Assembly (NCBI GenBank): GCA_963756715.1 | Contig: CAVWOV010000015.1 | Coordinates: 62,001-126,000, forward strand | Origin: VAZQ01 sp963756715 | GTDB taxonomy: Bacteria; Pseudomonadota; Alphaproteobacteria; Rhizobiales; Xanthobacteraceae | Direction of reading: 5' to 3' | DNA length: 64,000 nucleotides | Shown: one piece after another, positions 1-8,477 of the stretch | Numbering within the stretch: position 1 is the first letter of the stretch | Layout: every line of letters starts with the position of its first letter | Translations under genes and position numbers: made by a program | The notes under the pieces: generated by a model | Told to the model about the DNA's origin: nothing | Seen by the model: only the letters and a program-made list of their open reading frames with translations | The model's database searches: none

Positions 1-76
1 CAAATTCGTCATGAGGCCCTTGGCCCAGGCCCCATTCCAAACTGTGCGAATTTGCCGAAAGGCTGGGCCAGAGGAC

Positions 77-1201
77 CTAGGCGAGGCGTTTGGTTGGCTC
101 GCTTCCCAATCCCGCCTCCCGCGCGCGCACAATGGCTTGGGCGCGGTTGGGAATATCCAGCTTGTTGAAGATGCTGTTGATGTGATTGCGCACGGTCTTG
201 GGGCTTAGCGACAACTCGCTCGCGATCTGCGCATTATCGAGGCCACGCGCGATCAGTTCGAGCACCTCGCGCTCGCGCTCCGTCAGCGCCCCGAACACCA
301 TGTCCGCAGAGCCCGAGCCTCCACCGTGAACAAACCGATTCATCTCGGCAAAGAACTGTTTCCACGCCGGTTGATGCTCCAACAGGATGTGATTGCGGCT
401 CTCCAGCGGAACGAATTCTGCGCCCGGAATTGAGCTTGCGACCATGCGGCCTTCCGCGAAGGGAATGCGAGCGTCGTCGCGAGCATGCAGGACAAGGGTC
501 GGGCAACTGATTATCGGCAGCAGGTCGCTGACATCCATCGCCTCAAATCCTTGAATCATCCGAACCGCATTCTCAGGCGAAGTCGCCATCCGTTGCATGT
601 CGGTGAAGTAGCGGAATTGCTCCGGCGTGCTGTCGGGAATGAACAGAGTCGTATAGACCTGACGAAGCGCCGGGTTTTCGCGGCCCCAGCCAAGCTCGAT
701 GAGCTTCAGCATGGTCTTGGCTTCATCGAGCTCTTGGGCCGACGGGTTGCGCTTCAGCCTGCCGCGCGCGAATGCGCCGTACAGAACGAGATTGCTCACG
801 CGTTCGGGGTGGCGCGCCGCATAGGCCATGGCCAGACCGCTGCCCTGGCAGCAGCCGAGAAGAACGAAGCGTTTGAATCCGGCGGCATCCGCCACCGCCT
901 CGAGATCACGAAGGTTGGCTTCGAACGACAGGTCGTTGACGTTTCGATCCGACAGACCGCATCCGCGCATGTCATATCGCACCATGGTGTAATTCTTGGC
1001 GAATTCGACGAGTCGAGGGCGCCAAATCGGGCTTTGCCAGTCAAATTCGAGGTGGTTGAGCCAGAGCGAAACCTCGATCATCGCCGGACCGCGGCCGGTC
1101 GTGGCGTAGGCAAGGCGAACGTCGTCCGAGGCCTTGCAGAAACGGATTTGGAGCGCCTTCTGCATGCCCGCAAGGTTGCTCTGTAATTTGTGCCTTGGCA
1201 A
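77..1201 (-). CDS. alpha/beta-hydrolase fused to LuxR-type helix-turn-helix
   Basis: A 374-residue two-domain protein. Residues about 20-285 form an alpha/beta-hydrolase fold and residues about 305-365 a LuxR/GerE helix-turn-helix starting LTEREREVLELIARG, with SPKTVRNH as the recognition helix. The nucleophile elbow reads G-C-C-Q-G (residues 116-120), so the usual serine is Cys118; HARDDARIPF and SRNHILLEH supply the likely acid and histidine. It is probably a cytoplasmic transcription regulator whose hydrolase-like domain senses or turns over a small ligand; that role is inferred from the architecture. A second ATG lies at codon 13, so the first 12 residues are uncertain. It points toward the window edge and does not look co-transcribed with the diguanylate cyclases. 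Confidence 0.85.
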   Translation of the reverse strand: MPRHKLQSNLAGMQKALQIRFCKASDDVRLAYATTGRGPAMIEVSLWLNHLEFDWQSPIWRPRLVEFAKNYTMVRYDMRGCGLSDRNVNDLSFEANLRDLEAVADAAGFKRFVLLGCCQGSGLAMAYAARHPERVSNLVLYGAFARGRLKRNPSAQELDEAKTMLKLIELGWGRENPALRQVYTTLFIPDSTPEQFRYFTDMQRMATSPENAVRMIQGFEAMDVSDLLPIISCPTLVLHARDDARIPFAEGRMVASSIPGAEFVPLESRNHILLEHQPAWKQFFAEMNRFVHGGGSGSADMVFGALTEREREVLELIARGLDNAQIASELSLSPKTVRNHINSIFNKLDIPNRAQAIVRAREAGLGSEPTKRLA

Positions 1202-1298
1202 TCGGCATGGAGCCGACAGACGTCAGCGCCCAAAAGCGGCGGGCCGAGCCGAGCGTACCGAACGGGTTTATGAGTCCGCGCCCCTTGAGCGGCGAGTG

Positions 1299-2564
1299 TC
1301 AGGACGCCGGCACCGGTTCCTTCGAGTGATCGGCGGCCCAGCCGGCGACCTGCTCCGCAGGTGCGCCTGCCGGCGGGAGCAACGGCTCTGCCGGCGCTCC
1401 AAGCTCGGCGCCTTCGACGCGGTTGCGGCCGTTCGACTTGGCGCGATGGAGCGCACCATCCGCCGACACGATCAGCGCCGTCACGTCGAGGCTGCCTGAA
1501 GCAGCGCCGATGCTGACAGTCGCCTCGATATTGGAACCGGCAACGGTGCCGGCAGCCGCCTGAAACTTTTGGCGGATGCGCTCGGCGGCGATGCTCGCCT
1601 CTGCGAGGCTCCCCGGCAGCATGGCAATAAACTCTTCGCCGCCAAAGCGCCCGATCACATCGCCATCACGCAGACTGGATGACACCGTTGCAGCCAACAA
1701 ACGCAACACCTCGTCACCCAACGCATGACCAAAGCGGCCATTGATCGACTTGAAGTGATCGAGGTCGAACATCAACGCGCTTACCGGCTCACCGCGCTTG
1801 GCCTGCCGTTGTACAAGTTCATGGGCGCCTGCAAAGAAACCGCGGCGGTTGAGCAGTCCGGTCAACTCATCGGTCATTGCCGCATCCCGCAGGACGCGCA
1901 CACTGCGCTCCTTGGCAAGCACCAGCACGATGAACGCGATGCCAACGATGTAAAGCGTGGCCTCGAGCACAAACACGGCAATCCATCCCGTTGCCAGGGT
2001 GACCATTCCTCCGTCAGACGGCAGCAGGCTGGCAAGCGGGATCGGGAGTAGGAACACCGTGCCATGCAGTATCGGCACAAAGATCGCAGGCCAGCCCCGC
2101 AACAATGTCCTCCGCCGCTCACGCCATAGCTCGGCTGCGGTCAGAAACATATAGCCGGACACAATCAGTGAACTCAGGACGATGCGCGCAGTCGTCCAAT
2201 GTGCGAATTCCGGATAGAAGCACGCCAATAGCCAAACGCCCGCCCCGGCGAACAGCCAGCCCCAAAGCACCCGCCGGCCGTGGGACAGGCGCGCGGCGCT
2301 CCAGATCATTCCGCAGGCGATGAAAATCAACGCATCGGCAGATCCAAGCGGCAACGGCGGCGAAATCGCGGTTTCAATGCTCCACAAGGCAACCGAAAAA
2401 CCACCGATCAGATAAGCGGCGCCCCACCAAGCCAAGGCTCGGATGCGCTCTTGCGCCCAAGTCGAAAAGAGCAAGATCCCAAGCAGCGCGGCAATGCAGG
2501 TTGCAACCACAAAGAGGATCGTCACGTCCAAATTAATCGGCGCCTGCGCCGCGGACAATTGCAT
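1299..2564 (-). CDS. membrane diguanylate cyclase (GGDEF)
   Basis: A 421-residue protein with about six or seven hydrophobic segments in residues 12-218, followed by a GGDEF domain. The active-site loop is GGEEF (308-312), and an RxxD allosteric c-di-GMP inhibition site (R299-D302) sits at the standard distance before it. It should make c-di-GMP from two GTP at the inner membrane and be subject to product inhibition. Motifs such as DELTGLLNRRGF and FDLDHFKSINGRFGH are intact. The N-terminal region resembles that of the next gene (both carry WWGAA near residue 47), so the two are tandem paralogues. The sensory input of the membrane region is unknown. Confidence 0.9.
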   Translation of the reverse strand: MQLSAAQAPINLDVTILFVVATCIAALLGILLFSTWAQERIRALAWWGAAYLIGGFSVALWSIETAISPPLPLGSADALIFIACGMIWSAARLSHGRRVLWGWLFAGAGVWLLACFYPEFAHWTTARIVLSSLIVSGYMFLTAAELWRERRRTLLRGWPAIFVPILHGTVFLLPIPLASLLPSDGGMVTLATGWIAVFVLEATLYIVGIAFIVLVLAKERSVRVLRDAAMTDELTGLLNRRGFFAGAHELVQRQAKRGEPVSALMFDLDHFKSINGRFGHALGDEVLRLLAATVSSSLRDGDVIGRFGGEEFIAMLPGSLAEASIAAERIRQKFQAAAGTVAGSNIEATVSIGAASGSLDVTALIVSADGALHRAKSNGRNRVEGAELGAPAEPLLPPAGAPAEQVAGWAADHSKEPVPAS

Positions 2565-2822
2565 GCGATATCCCCCTCAGGATTTCTGCTGACCCCGCCC
2601 CATAGCAGCAATCCGCCGGTGAACGCGGAGACTCCAACTCTTACGTTTGCAAAGCCTTTCACTGACCATGTCGGTTTATCGGAAAAAAGCCGGAAAACCA
2701 TCGAGGAGCGAAGAACAATTTGTTGGCAATTGTGGGTCGCAAAACACCAGCGAAATTGCGCAGACGTTTAATCTGACTGAAATCGGAGTTCGTTCATTGG
2801 GTACGACCTTGTCGGCGCGCAT

Positions 2823-4094
2823 TCACCTCGCGGCCCGACGACGCGCAATGCCTGCGTCCGCTGCCATGAAAGCGGCCTTATCCGTTCCAATCAACGGCAC
2901 GATCGACGGCGCGCGGGCAACAACTTCATGTTGCTGTTCCTGCTGCTCGATGGCCTCGACGCGATTGCGTCCATTGGATTTGGCGCGATAGAGCGCCTGG
3001 TCGGCAATCGCCAGGAGGACATCGACACCGGCCGTCGGATCGAGCCCGATCGTGACGCCGACACTGACCGTCGGCGCGAGTGCTTCGTCGGCAAAGCGCG
3101 ACGCCGCATCGGAAAAATTTCGCCGCACCCGGTCCGCAACCGCGTAGGCTTCGCCGAGATCACCGACAGGCAAGAGCGAGGCAAATTCCTCGCCCCCAAT
3201 TCGCCCGAACAGAACATCCGGCCCCAGCGTCGCGGTGGCGGATTTTGCGAATGTCTCCAAGACGCGATCGCCGATTGCGTGGCCCATGCGGTCATTGATG
3301 TCCTTGAAGCGGTCGAGATCGAACAGCAGAATCGCCAGGGGCTCGCCATCGACGGATTGCTGCGCAAAAAGCTCATGCGACCCGTTGAGGAAGGCGCGAC
3401 GGTTGGCGACTCCGCTGAGCGGATCGACCAGCGAATTGATCTTGTGCTGCAATTCCGTTCGCTCCTTGGTCATGTTCAGAAGCAGGAACGACATGACCAC
3501 GGTGAAGAGCAGCGTACCGAACGCGAGCAACGCAAACGACACTCCGCCGACGAGCGACCGATCATCGGCAAACGGCGAGAAGTAGGTTGCCGGAATTCGC
3601 GCCAGCAATGCGGCCGAATAAGCGAGCAGTACAATAACGGTCGGCCAGCGCGACATCAGCGGCTCGTTACGCCCGCGCCAGAGTTCTTCCGCGGTCGCCG
3701 CGGCGAGCATGGCCATCATCGCCGAAATAACCGCCACGCGCAGATTGGGGTCGTGGGCGAAGGCGGGAATCCGGCATGCCAGCAGCCAGAGAATCGGCGC
3801 AAACACGACCACAATCGGTAACACTCTGCGTCCGTCGAAATTGCGCGCGCCCGCCCACGTCAATCCGTAGGCAAGCAGAATCAGCGCGTTGGCGATATCG
3901 ACCGACACAAAATCGGGAATCATGCCGCGCGATGTCACCAGAGCAAGGCCGGTAGCACCGACGATTTGCGCCGCACCCCACCACATCGGGGCCCGGATGG
4001 TCCGGTTCTGCAAGCCGGCAAACACCAGCAACGCGCCAAGCAGCGCGGTCACAAATACTGTTACGACCGAGAGGGTCCCGACATCGAGATGCAT
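2823..4094 (-). CDS. membrane diguanylate cyclase (GGDEF), paralogue
   Basis: A 423-residue protein built like its neighbour: about six hydrophobic segments in residues 8-207, then a GGDEF domain with GGEEF at 300-304. FDLDRFKDINDRMGH (metal and GTP binding) is intact, so it should be catalytically active. Unlike the neighbour it has no RxxD at the inhibition-site position (residues 291-294 are GPDV), so it may escape product feedback. The 258 bp between the two genes could hold a separate promoter for the downstream copy. The pair is likely to tune c-di-GMP for surface attachment or exopolysaccharide; that link is inferred. Confidence 0.9.
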   Translation of the reverse strand: MHLDVGTLSVVTVFVTALLGALLVFAGLQNRTIRAPMWWGAAQIVGATGLALVTSRGMIPDFVSVDIANALILLAYGLTWAGARNFDGRRVLPIVVVFAPILWLLACRIPAFAHDPNLRVAVISAMMAMLAAATAEELWRGRNEPLMSRWPTVIVLLAYSAALLARIPATYFSPFADDRSLVGGVSFALLAFGTLLFTVVMSFLLLNMTKERTELQHKINSLVDPLSGVANRRAFLNGSHELFAQQSVDGEPLAILLFDLDRFKDINDRMGHAIGDRVLETFAKSATATLGPDVLFGRIGGEEFASLLPVGDLGEAYAVADRVRRNFSDAASRFADEALAPTVSVGVTIGLDPTAGVDVLLAIADQALYRAKSNGRNRVEAIEQQEQQHEVVARAPSIVPLIGTDKAAFMAADAGIARRRAAR

Positions 4095-4306
4095 GCAAAC
4101 TCACCGCCACGCCGAATTGGCGGCAATCTAGACCGGCAAGTATTCCGCAGGGGTTACCATTGTCTCGGCGGCAACGATCAGGCTTGCCGAGACGTAAACC
4201 GAATGTGTGCAATTTGAATAAATTTTGAACGGCAAATTTTAGACTCCGGTCGTGCCTAGCGGCACAACCGGTTCCCGATCGGTAGCAGATGCGCGGCTGC
4301 GCCGGC

Positions 4307-4792
4307 TTATCGCTTGGAGAACTGGAACGAGCGGCGCGCTTTGGCCTTGCCGTACTTCTTGCGCTCGACGACGCGCGAGTCGCGGGTCAGGAACCCGCCA
4401 CGCTTGAGCGCGCCACGCAGATCGGGCTCGAAGTTCATCAGCGCCTTCGAAAGACCGTGGCGAACCGCGCCCGCCTGGCCCGACAGTCCGCCACCAGAGA
4501 CGGTACAGACCACGTCGTATTGACCGTTGCGGTTGGTCGCGACCAGCGGCTGCTGGATCAGCATGCGCAGCACCGGACGGGCAAAGAAAACCTCTAGCGT
4601 GCGGGTATTTACCGTGATCTTGCCGGCGCCCGGCTTGACCCAAACGCGCGCCACCGCGTTCTTTCGCTTGCCGGTCGCATAGGCGCGACCCTGCTGGTCG
4701 ATCTTCTGGATGTATTTCGGCGTCTCAGGCGCGGCTGCGGTCTGGAGCGTGGAAAGCTGATCGAGCGATTGCATGGTTTCGGCCACGGTCAC
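4307..4792 (-). CDS. rpsI: 30S ribosomal protein S9
   Basis: A 161-residue S9 protein. The hallmark C-terminal end SFQFSKR, whose basic tail reaches the ribosomal P site, is present. So are GRRKNAVARVWVKPG-type residues (here ATGKRKNAVARVWVKPG) and the GGGLSGQAGAVRHGL stretch. An N-terminal extension of about 30 residues is common in alphaproteobacterial S9. The ATG overlaps the rplM stop by 4 bp, so the two are translationally coupled and transcribed rightmost-first as rplM-rpsI. Confidence 0.98.
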   Translation of the reverse strand: MTVAETMQSLDQLSTLQTAAAPETPKYIQKIDQQGRAYATGKRKNAVARVWVKPGAGKITVNTRTLEVFFARPVLRMLIQQPLVATNRNGQYDVVCTVSGGGLSGQAGAVRHGLSKALMNFEPDLRGALKRGGFLTRDSRVVERKKYGKAKARRSFQFSKR

Positions 4793-5253
4793 GCGCTCCT
4801 TGTGTTTTTGCGATTCAGGCCGGCGACATCGAAGGCTTCAGGCTTCTGCGCCTCATGCGGATGGGCGGGGCCGGCATAGACCCGCAGATTGCCGAGTTGC
4901 ACCCGCGCCAGCGGCCCACGCGGCAGCATGCGCTCGATCGCCTTCTCGACCACCCGTTGCGGGAACTTGCCATCGAGGATCGACTTCGCCGTCCGCTCCT
5001 TGATGCCGCCGATAAAACCGGTGTGGTGATAGTAGACCTTGTTTTCGCGCTTCTTGCCGGTCAGCACGATCTTGTCCGCATTGACAATGATGACGTTGTC
5101 GCCGTCGTCGACGTGCGGCGTATAGGTCGGCTTGTGCTTGCCGCGCAGCCGCATCGCCGCAATCGTCGCGAGCCGGCCGACGACCAGCCCGGTTGCGTCG
5201 ATCACGATCCACTTCTTCTCGACCTCGGCAGGTTTGGCCGAATATGTTCCCAT
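4789..5253 (-). CDS. rplM: 50S ribosomal protein L13
   Basis: A 154-residue L13 beginning MGTYSAKPAEVEKKW. This start is chosen because it matches L13 family N-termini; the frame stays open 30 codons upstream but those codons do not look like L13. Family motifs are present: WIVIDATGLVVGRLA, RGKHKPTYTPHVD, NADKIVLTGKKRE and the MLPRGPL region. It binds 23S rRNA early in large-subunit assembly. It is followed with a 4 bp overlap by rpsI, the usual bacterial pair. Confidence 0.98.
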   Translation of the reverse strand: MGTYSAKPAEVEKKWIVIDATGLVVGRLATIAAMRLRGKHKPTYTPHVDDGDNVIIVNADKIVLTGKKRENKVYYHHTGFIGGIKERTAKSILDGKFPQRVVEKAIERMLPRGPLARVQLGNLRVYAGPAHPHEAQKPEAFDVAGLNRKNTRSA

Positions 5254-5314
5254 GGGATGAGCTTTCGGTAGAAACGCGGCAGGCAAGAACCTGCTTCGCT
5301 GATCGGGTGGCGGG

Positions 5315-5343
5315 TGAGTACACCAGCGAACGAACCCGGTCAA
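5315..5343 (-). promoter_or_regulatory. candidate rplM-rpsI promoter
   Basis: On the minus strand TTGACC (5338-5343) and TACTCA (5315-5320) are separated by 17 bases, which fits a sigma70-type promoter with a good -35 and a weak -10 element. It lies about 60 bases before the rplM ATG, in the only gap that could drive the operon. The region upstream (5344-5410) is clearly AT-richer than its surroundings. Confidence 0.35.
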
Positions 5344-5410
5344 CGCCCTTCGTCATCTATTTCTATTGCGAAAACAGCGAGTTAAGAAATTGGTTTAATA
5401 ATACCGTCCG

Positions 5411-5848
5411 CTAACTCCCGCCCTGGGGCGGGATCGAATAGGTCGAGGTGACGTGCGCCACCGCCTCCGCGATGCCCTCAGAGCGGATGACGACCTCACC
5501 CACCGCCAACCGCCGGCCAAGCTTCAATAAGCGGGCTTCCGCCAACAGGTCTCGCGGCTCGGGCTTGCGCAGGAAATTGATATTGAGATTTGTGGTCACC
5601 GCGAGCGGAACCGGGCCGATCGCCGAGAGCACGCCCACGTACATGGCAAAGTCGGCGAGCGCCATCATGGTGGGTCCGGAGATGGTCCCGCCAGGCCGGA
5701 TCGAGGACGCGCTGTAAATCTGGCGGACCCGGCAGCCGCGGTCCCAAACGGCCTCGATCACTAGTCCGCTTGCCGGATGAAAGACCTGCGGAAATTCCAT
5801 CGCCAGGAAGCGTTCAAGCTCGCCGACCGTCATGACCGGTTCCGCCAT
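5411..5848 (-). CDS. PaaI-like hotdog-fold acyl-CoA thioesterase
   Basis: A 145-residue single-domain hotdog protein. The stretch RPGGTISGPTMMALADFAMY corresponds to the catalytic helix and loop of PaaI/YdiI-type thioesterases, and FLRKPEPRDLLAEARLLKLGR to the following strands. It should hydrolyse acyl-CoA thioesters; the substrate is unknown. The start at MAEPVMTV is favoured because GGGAGG lies six bases upstream; a start four codons earlier is possible. It is divergent from an enoyl-CoA hydratase, which fits a shared role in acyl-CoA breakdown. Confidence 0.85.
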   Translation of the reverse strand: MAEPVMTVGELERFLAMEFPQVFHPASGLVIEAVWDRGCRVRQIYSASSIRPGGTISGPTMMALADFAMYVGVLSAIGPVPLAVTTNLNINFLRKPEPRDLLAEARLLKLGRRLAVGEVVIRSEGIAEAVAHVTSTYSIPPQGGS

Positions 5849-5949
5849 TGAGCCTCCCATCCTGAATTCCGTCGCCCGCGCATCGCCGCACGACGCGGGA
5901 TCGGATACAATGGTCTTGGCACAATCGCAAAGCCCGCGGACCAACGGCC

Positions 5950-6775
5950 ATGAACCTGCAATCCCCGGTCACCCACAATGAGGCCGGTCCTGTTCTCCTG
6001 CGCGAGGACAACGGCGGCATCGTCGTGCTCACGCTTAACCGGCCGGCGACGCGCAATCCCCTCTCCGATGCCATGCTGGCAGCACTGGCGGACGAATTCA
6101 CCGCAATCGCTGCCGATCGTTCGGTGCGCGTCGTCGTGCTAGCGGCGCGGGGGCCGGCGTTTTCTGGGGGCCACGATCTCAAGGAGATTGAATGCACGGC
6201 GGAACGATCCCGATCGCGGCCGCGGCTACTTCGAGCACATCATGCGGACCTGCAGCGCAATGATGATGCAGATCGTCCGGCTGCCGCAGCCGGTGATCGC
6301 GGCCGTGCAAGGGACCGCCACGGCCGCCGGCTGCCAACTGGTCGCAAGTTGCGATCTCGCGGTCGCTTCGGCGGAGGCAAAATTCGGCGTCTCCGGCATT
6401 AATGCCGGGCTGTTCTGCTCGACGCCGATGGTCGCGCTCTCGCGCAACGTCGCGCGCAAGCACGCCATGGAAATGCTGCTCACCGGCGATTTGATTTCAG
6501 CCGAGCACGCGCTGCGTATCGGCCTGGTCAACCAGATCGTGCCCGCAGGCGAAGAGCTGGATGCCGCTTTGACCCTCGCCCGCAAGGTGGCGGCGAAATC
6601 ATCTCATGTGGTCAAGATCGGCAAGCAGGCATTTTACCGTCAGCTCGAAATGGGGCTCGAAGACGCCTATCGCATGACCGCGGAGGTCATGGTGGAGAAC
6701 ATGCTGGCGCGCGACGGCGAGGAGGGCATGACGGCCTTCATCGAGAAGCGGCCGCCGGCGTGGGAAGATCGTTAG
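5950..6775 (+). pseudogene. enoyl-CoA hydratase, frameshifted
   Basis: A crotonase-family enoyl-CoA hydratase of about 274 residues split over two frames. The first frame gives the N-terminus through AFSGGHDLKEI (the first oxyanion-hole strand), then loses similarity. The second frame resumes at NARRNDPDRG and continues through AAVQGTATAAGCQLVASCDLAVAS to EKRPPAWEDR. Removing one T in the ATTG at 6187-6190 joins them as HDLKEMNARRNDPDRG, so this is a single-base insertion. No other damage is seen. The gene would hydrate 2-enoyl-CoA in fatty- or aromatic-acid oxidation. It may be an intact gene with a sequence error. Confidence 0.85.
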
Positions 6776-6882
6776 GCCCCTCGGATAGACATCCGCACCC
6801 GCGGATATTGCGCACCCGCGGTTATTGCTTCACCGCCGGCAATATTCGATCCGCACGCCGCCGCAGGCGCGGAACAGCGAAA

Positions 6883-7740
6883 TCAAGAAATGCCCGCAGC
6901 TTCGGCGGAGGATGCCTGCCGCCCGGATAAAGCAGGTGGATCGGCAGGTCGGGCGCCCTCGTGATCTTCCAGCAATCTCAGCAATGAACCGGCCGCAACA
7001 GCGTCAGCCGCCTGGTAGCTCAGAACGCGGGTGAGGCCGAACCCCGCAGTCGCCGCGTCGATTGCCGCTTCGGCAGTGGTCACGATCAGGCGGGGCTTGA
7101 TCGCGATGCTGCTTTCGCCGACACCGTCGCGAAATACCCAGCGTTCAACGCTCGACATGCCCGAAAAGCCAATGATCGTATGGGTCGCGAGATCCGCGGG
7201 CACGCGGGGCATCCCGTGCTTCTCCACGTAAGCGGGCGCCGCAACGACAATCTGCCGAACGGCGCCGACGCGCGTGGCGATCGCCGAACTCTCAGCCAGC
7301 GTCCCAATTCGGACGGCGGCATCGAACCCCTCCTCCACCAGGTCGATCGGGCGGTCAACCAATGTCAGCACGATCGTGACGTCCGGATAGCGGCCGAGGA
7401 ATTCCGTGACGATCGGCATCACGTGCAGCCGGCCGAACAGAATCGGCGCCGTGAGGCGCAATTCGCCGCGCGGGGCGGTTCCCTCCCCGGCGGCTGCTCG
7501 TTCGATCTCATCGAATTCGGCGAGCACGCGCCGCGCACCGATCAAAAACCGCGCACCGGCTTCGGTGAGGCTGACGGCACGTGTTGTGCGGTTGAGGAGC
7601 CGCACGCCCAGACGCGCTTCGAGCTCAGCGACCGCTCGGGTAACGGCTGCTGGCGACCGATGGAGCTGCCGGGCCGCATCCGCAAAGCTGCCGCGCTCGG
7701 CCACCTCAATAAAGATAGAAACGCCGTCGATCCGGTCCAT
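6883..7740 (-). CDS. LysR-family transcription regulator (C-terminus altered by frameshift)
   Basis: A LysR regulator with the N-terminal winged helix-turn-helix (residues 1-60: FADAARQLHRSPAAVTRAVAELEARLG) and a periplasmic-binding-type effector domain. As written the protein ends SSAEAAGIS (285 residues). One extra base near 6950-6953 explains this odd end. Skipping it gives LPIHLLYPGGRHPPPKLRAF and a family-like tail ending at 6822, about 305 residues in total. It is divergent from the AhpD-like gene across a 114 bp AT-rich gap (7741-7854), the usual arrangement for a LysR protein and its target. Confidence 0.9.
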   Translation of the reverse strand: MDRIDGVSIFIEVAERGSFADAARQLHRSPAAVTRAVAELEARLGVRLLNRTTRAVSLTEAGARFLIGARRVLAEFDEIERAAAGEGTAPRGELRLTAPILFGRLHVMPIVTEFLGRYPDVTIVLTLVDRPIDLVEEGFDAAVRIGTLAESSAIATRVGAVRQIVVAAPAYVEKHGMPRVPADLATHTIIGFSGMSSVERWVFRDGVGESSIAIKPRLIVTTAEAAIDAATAGFGLTRVLSYQAADAVAAGSLLRLLEDHEGARPADPPALSGRQASSAEAAGIS

Positions 7741-7854
7741 GACACTGTTTCCAATATCGCAATAATAACTTCCAAAGAATGCATATTATCATCCCACAAG
7801 AAATAATGATCTTTGAGGGCGAAGGCGATCCCGTCCACCAGGAGACACCGCCAA

Positions 7855-8403
7855 ATGACCATCCTGACTCGCATCGATCCCGAAACCGCCGAACCCAAGG
7901 CTAAGGCCCTGCTCGACGGCATTCACAAGAAGCTCGGCGTCACGCCGAACATGATGAAGGTTCTCGCGAACAACCCGACCGTATTGGGCGCTTATCTGGG
8001 CTTTGCGGGAGCGCTGAGCGGCGCGGGTCTCGGCTCCAAGCTACATGAGCAGATCGCCCTCATGGTCGCCGAGACCAACGGTTGCAACTACTGCCTTGCC
8101 GCCCATACGCTGCTCGGCAGGAACGCCGGCCTGACTGGCATCGATATTCTTGCCGCCCGTTCCGGCACCGCGCCGGGCGCCCGCGATGGCGCCGTTCTCG
8201 CCTTTGCGCGCAAGCTCGTGGCCAGACATGGCCGCGTCGCCGCCGCCGACATTGCGGAAGCGCGGGCCGCTTCGCTCACCGACGCGGATATCGTCGAGAT
8301 CGTAGCTGCAGTCGCACTCAACGTGTTCACCAACTACCTGAACCTCGCCGCCGACACCGACATCGACTTCCCGACCGTCAAGCCGCTCTCGGCTGTCGCT
8401 TAG
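7855..8403 (+). CDS. AhpD-like carboxymuconolactone decarboxylase family protein
   Basis: A 182-residue all-helical AhpD/CMD-family protein. The active-site pattern is E73, C77-N-Y-C80 and H84 in the stretch CNYCLAAH, that is, the redox CxxC plus proton-relay histidine of alkylhydroperoxidase-like members. It most likely acts as a thiol-dependent peroxidase or reductant in the cytoplasm; true decarboxylase members lack this motif. The ATG at 7855 has AGGAGA nine bases upstream. It is followed by a flavin-nucleotide-binding family protein in the same direction and lies opposite a LysR regulator, suggesting an oxidative or electrophile stress response. Confidence 0.9.
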   Translation: MTILTRIDPETAEPKAKALLDGIHKKLGVTPNMMKVLANNPTVLGAYLGFAGALSGAGLGSKLHEQIALMVAETNGCNYCLAAHTLLGRNAGLTGIDILAARSGTAPGARDGAVLAFARKLVARHGRVAAADIAEARAASLTDADIVEIVAAVALNVFTNYLNLAADTDIDFPTVKPLSAVA

Positions 8404-8423
8404 CCTCTCACCGTCAATGCGTT

Positions 8424-8465
8424 GAACCCGGCATCGCCGGGTTCACTCACGCCGGGTTCACTCAC
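8424..8465 (+). repeat. hairpin plus 15 bp tandem repeat in an intergenic leader
   Basis: GCCGGGTTCACTCAC occurs twice head to tail (8436-8450 and 8451-8465). The first copy also pairs with GAACCCGGC (8424-8432) in a 9 bp stem with a 3-base loop. Either repeat could therefore form the hairpin. The downstream gene's AAGGA begins right after the second copy, so the structure may influence its expression. Confidence 0.6.
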
Positions 8466-8477
8466 AAGGACCGTGCC

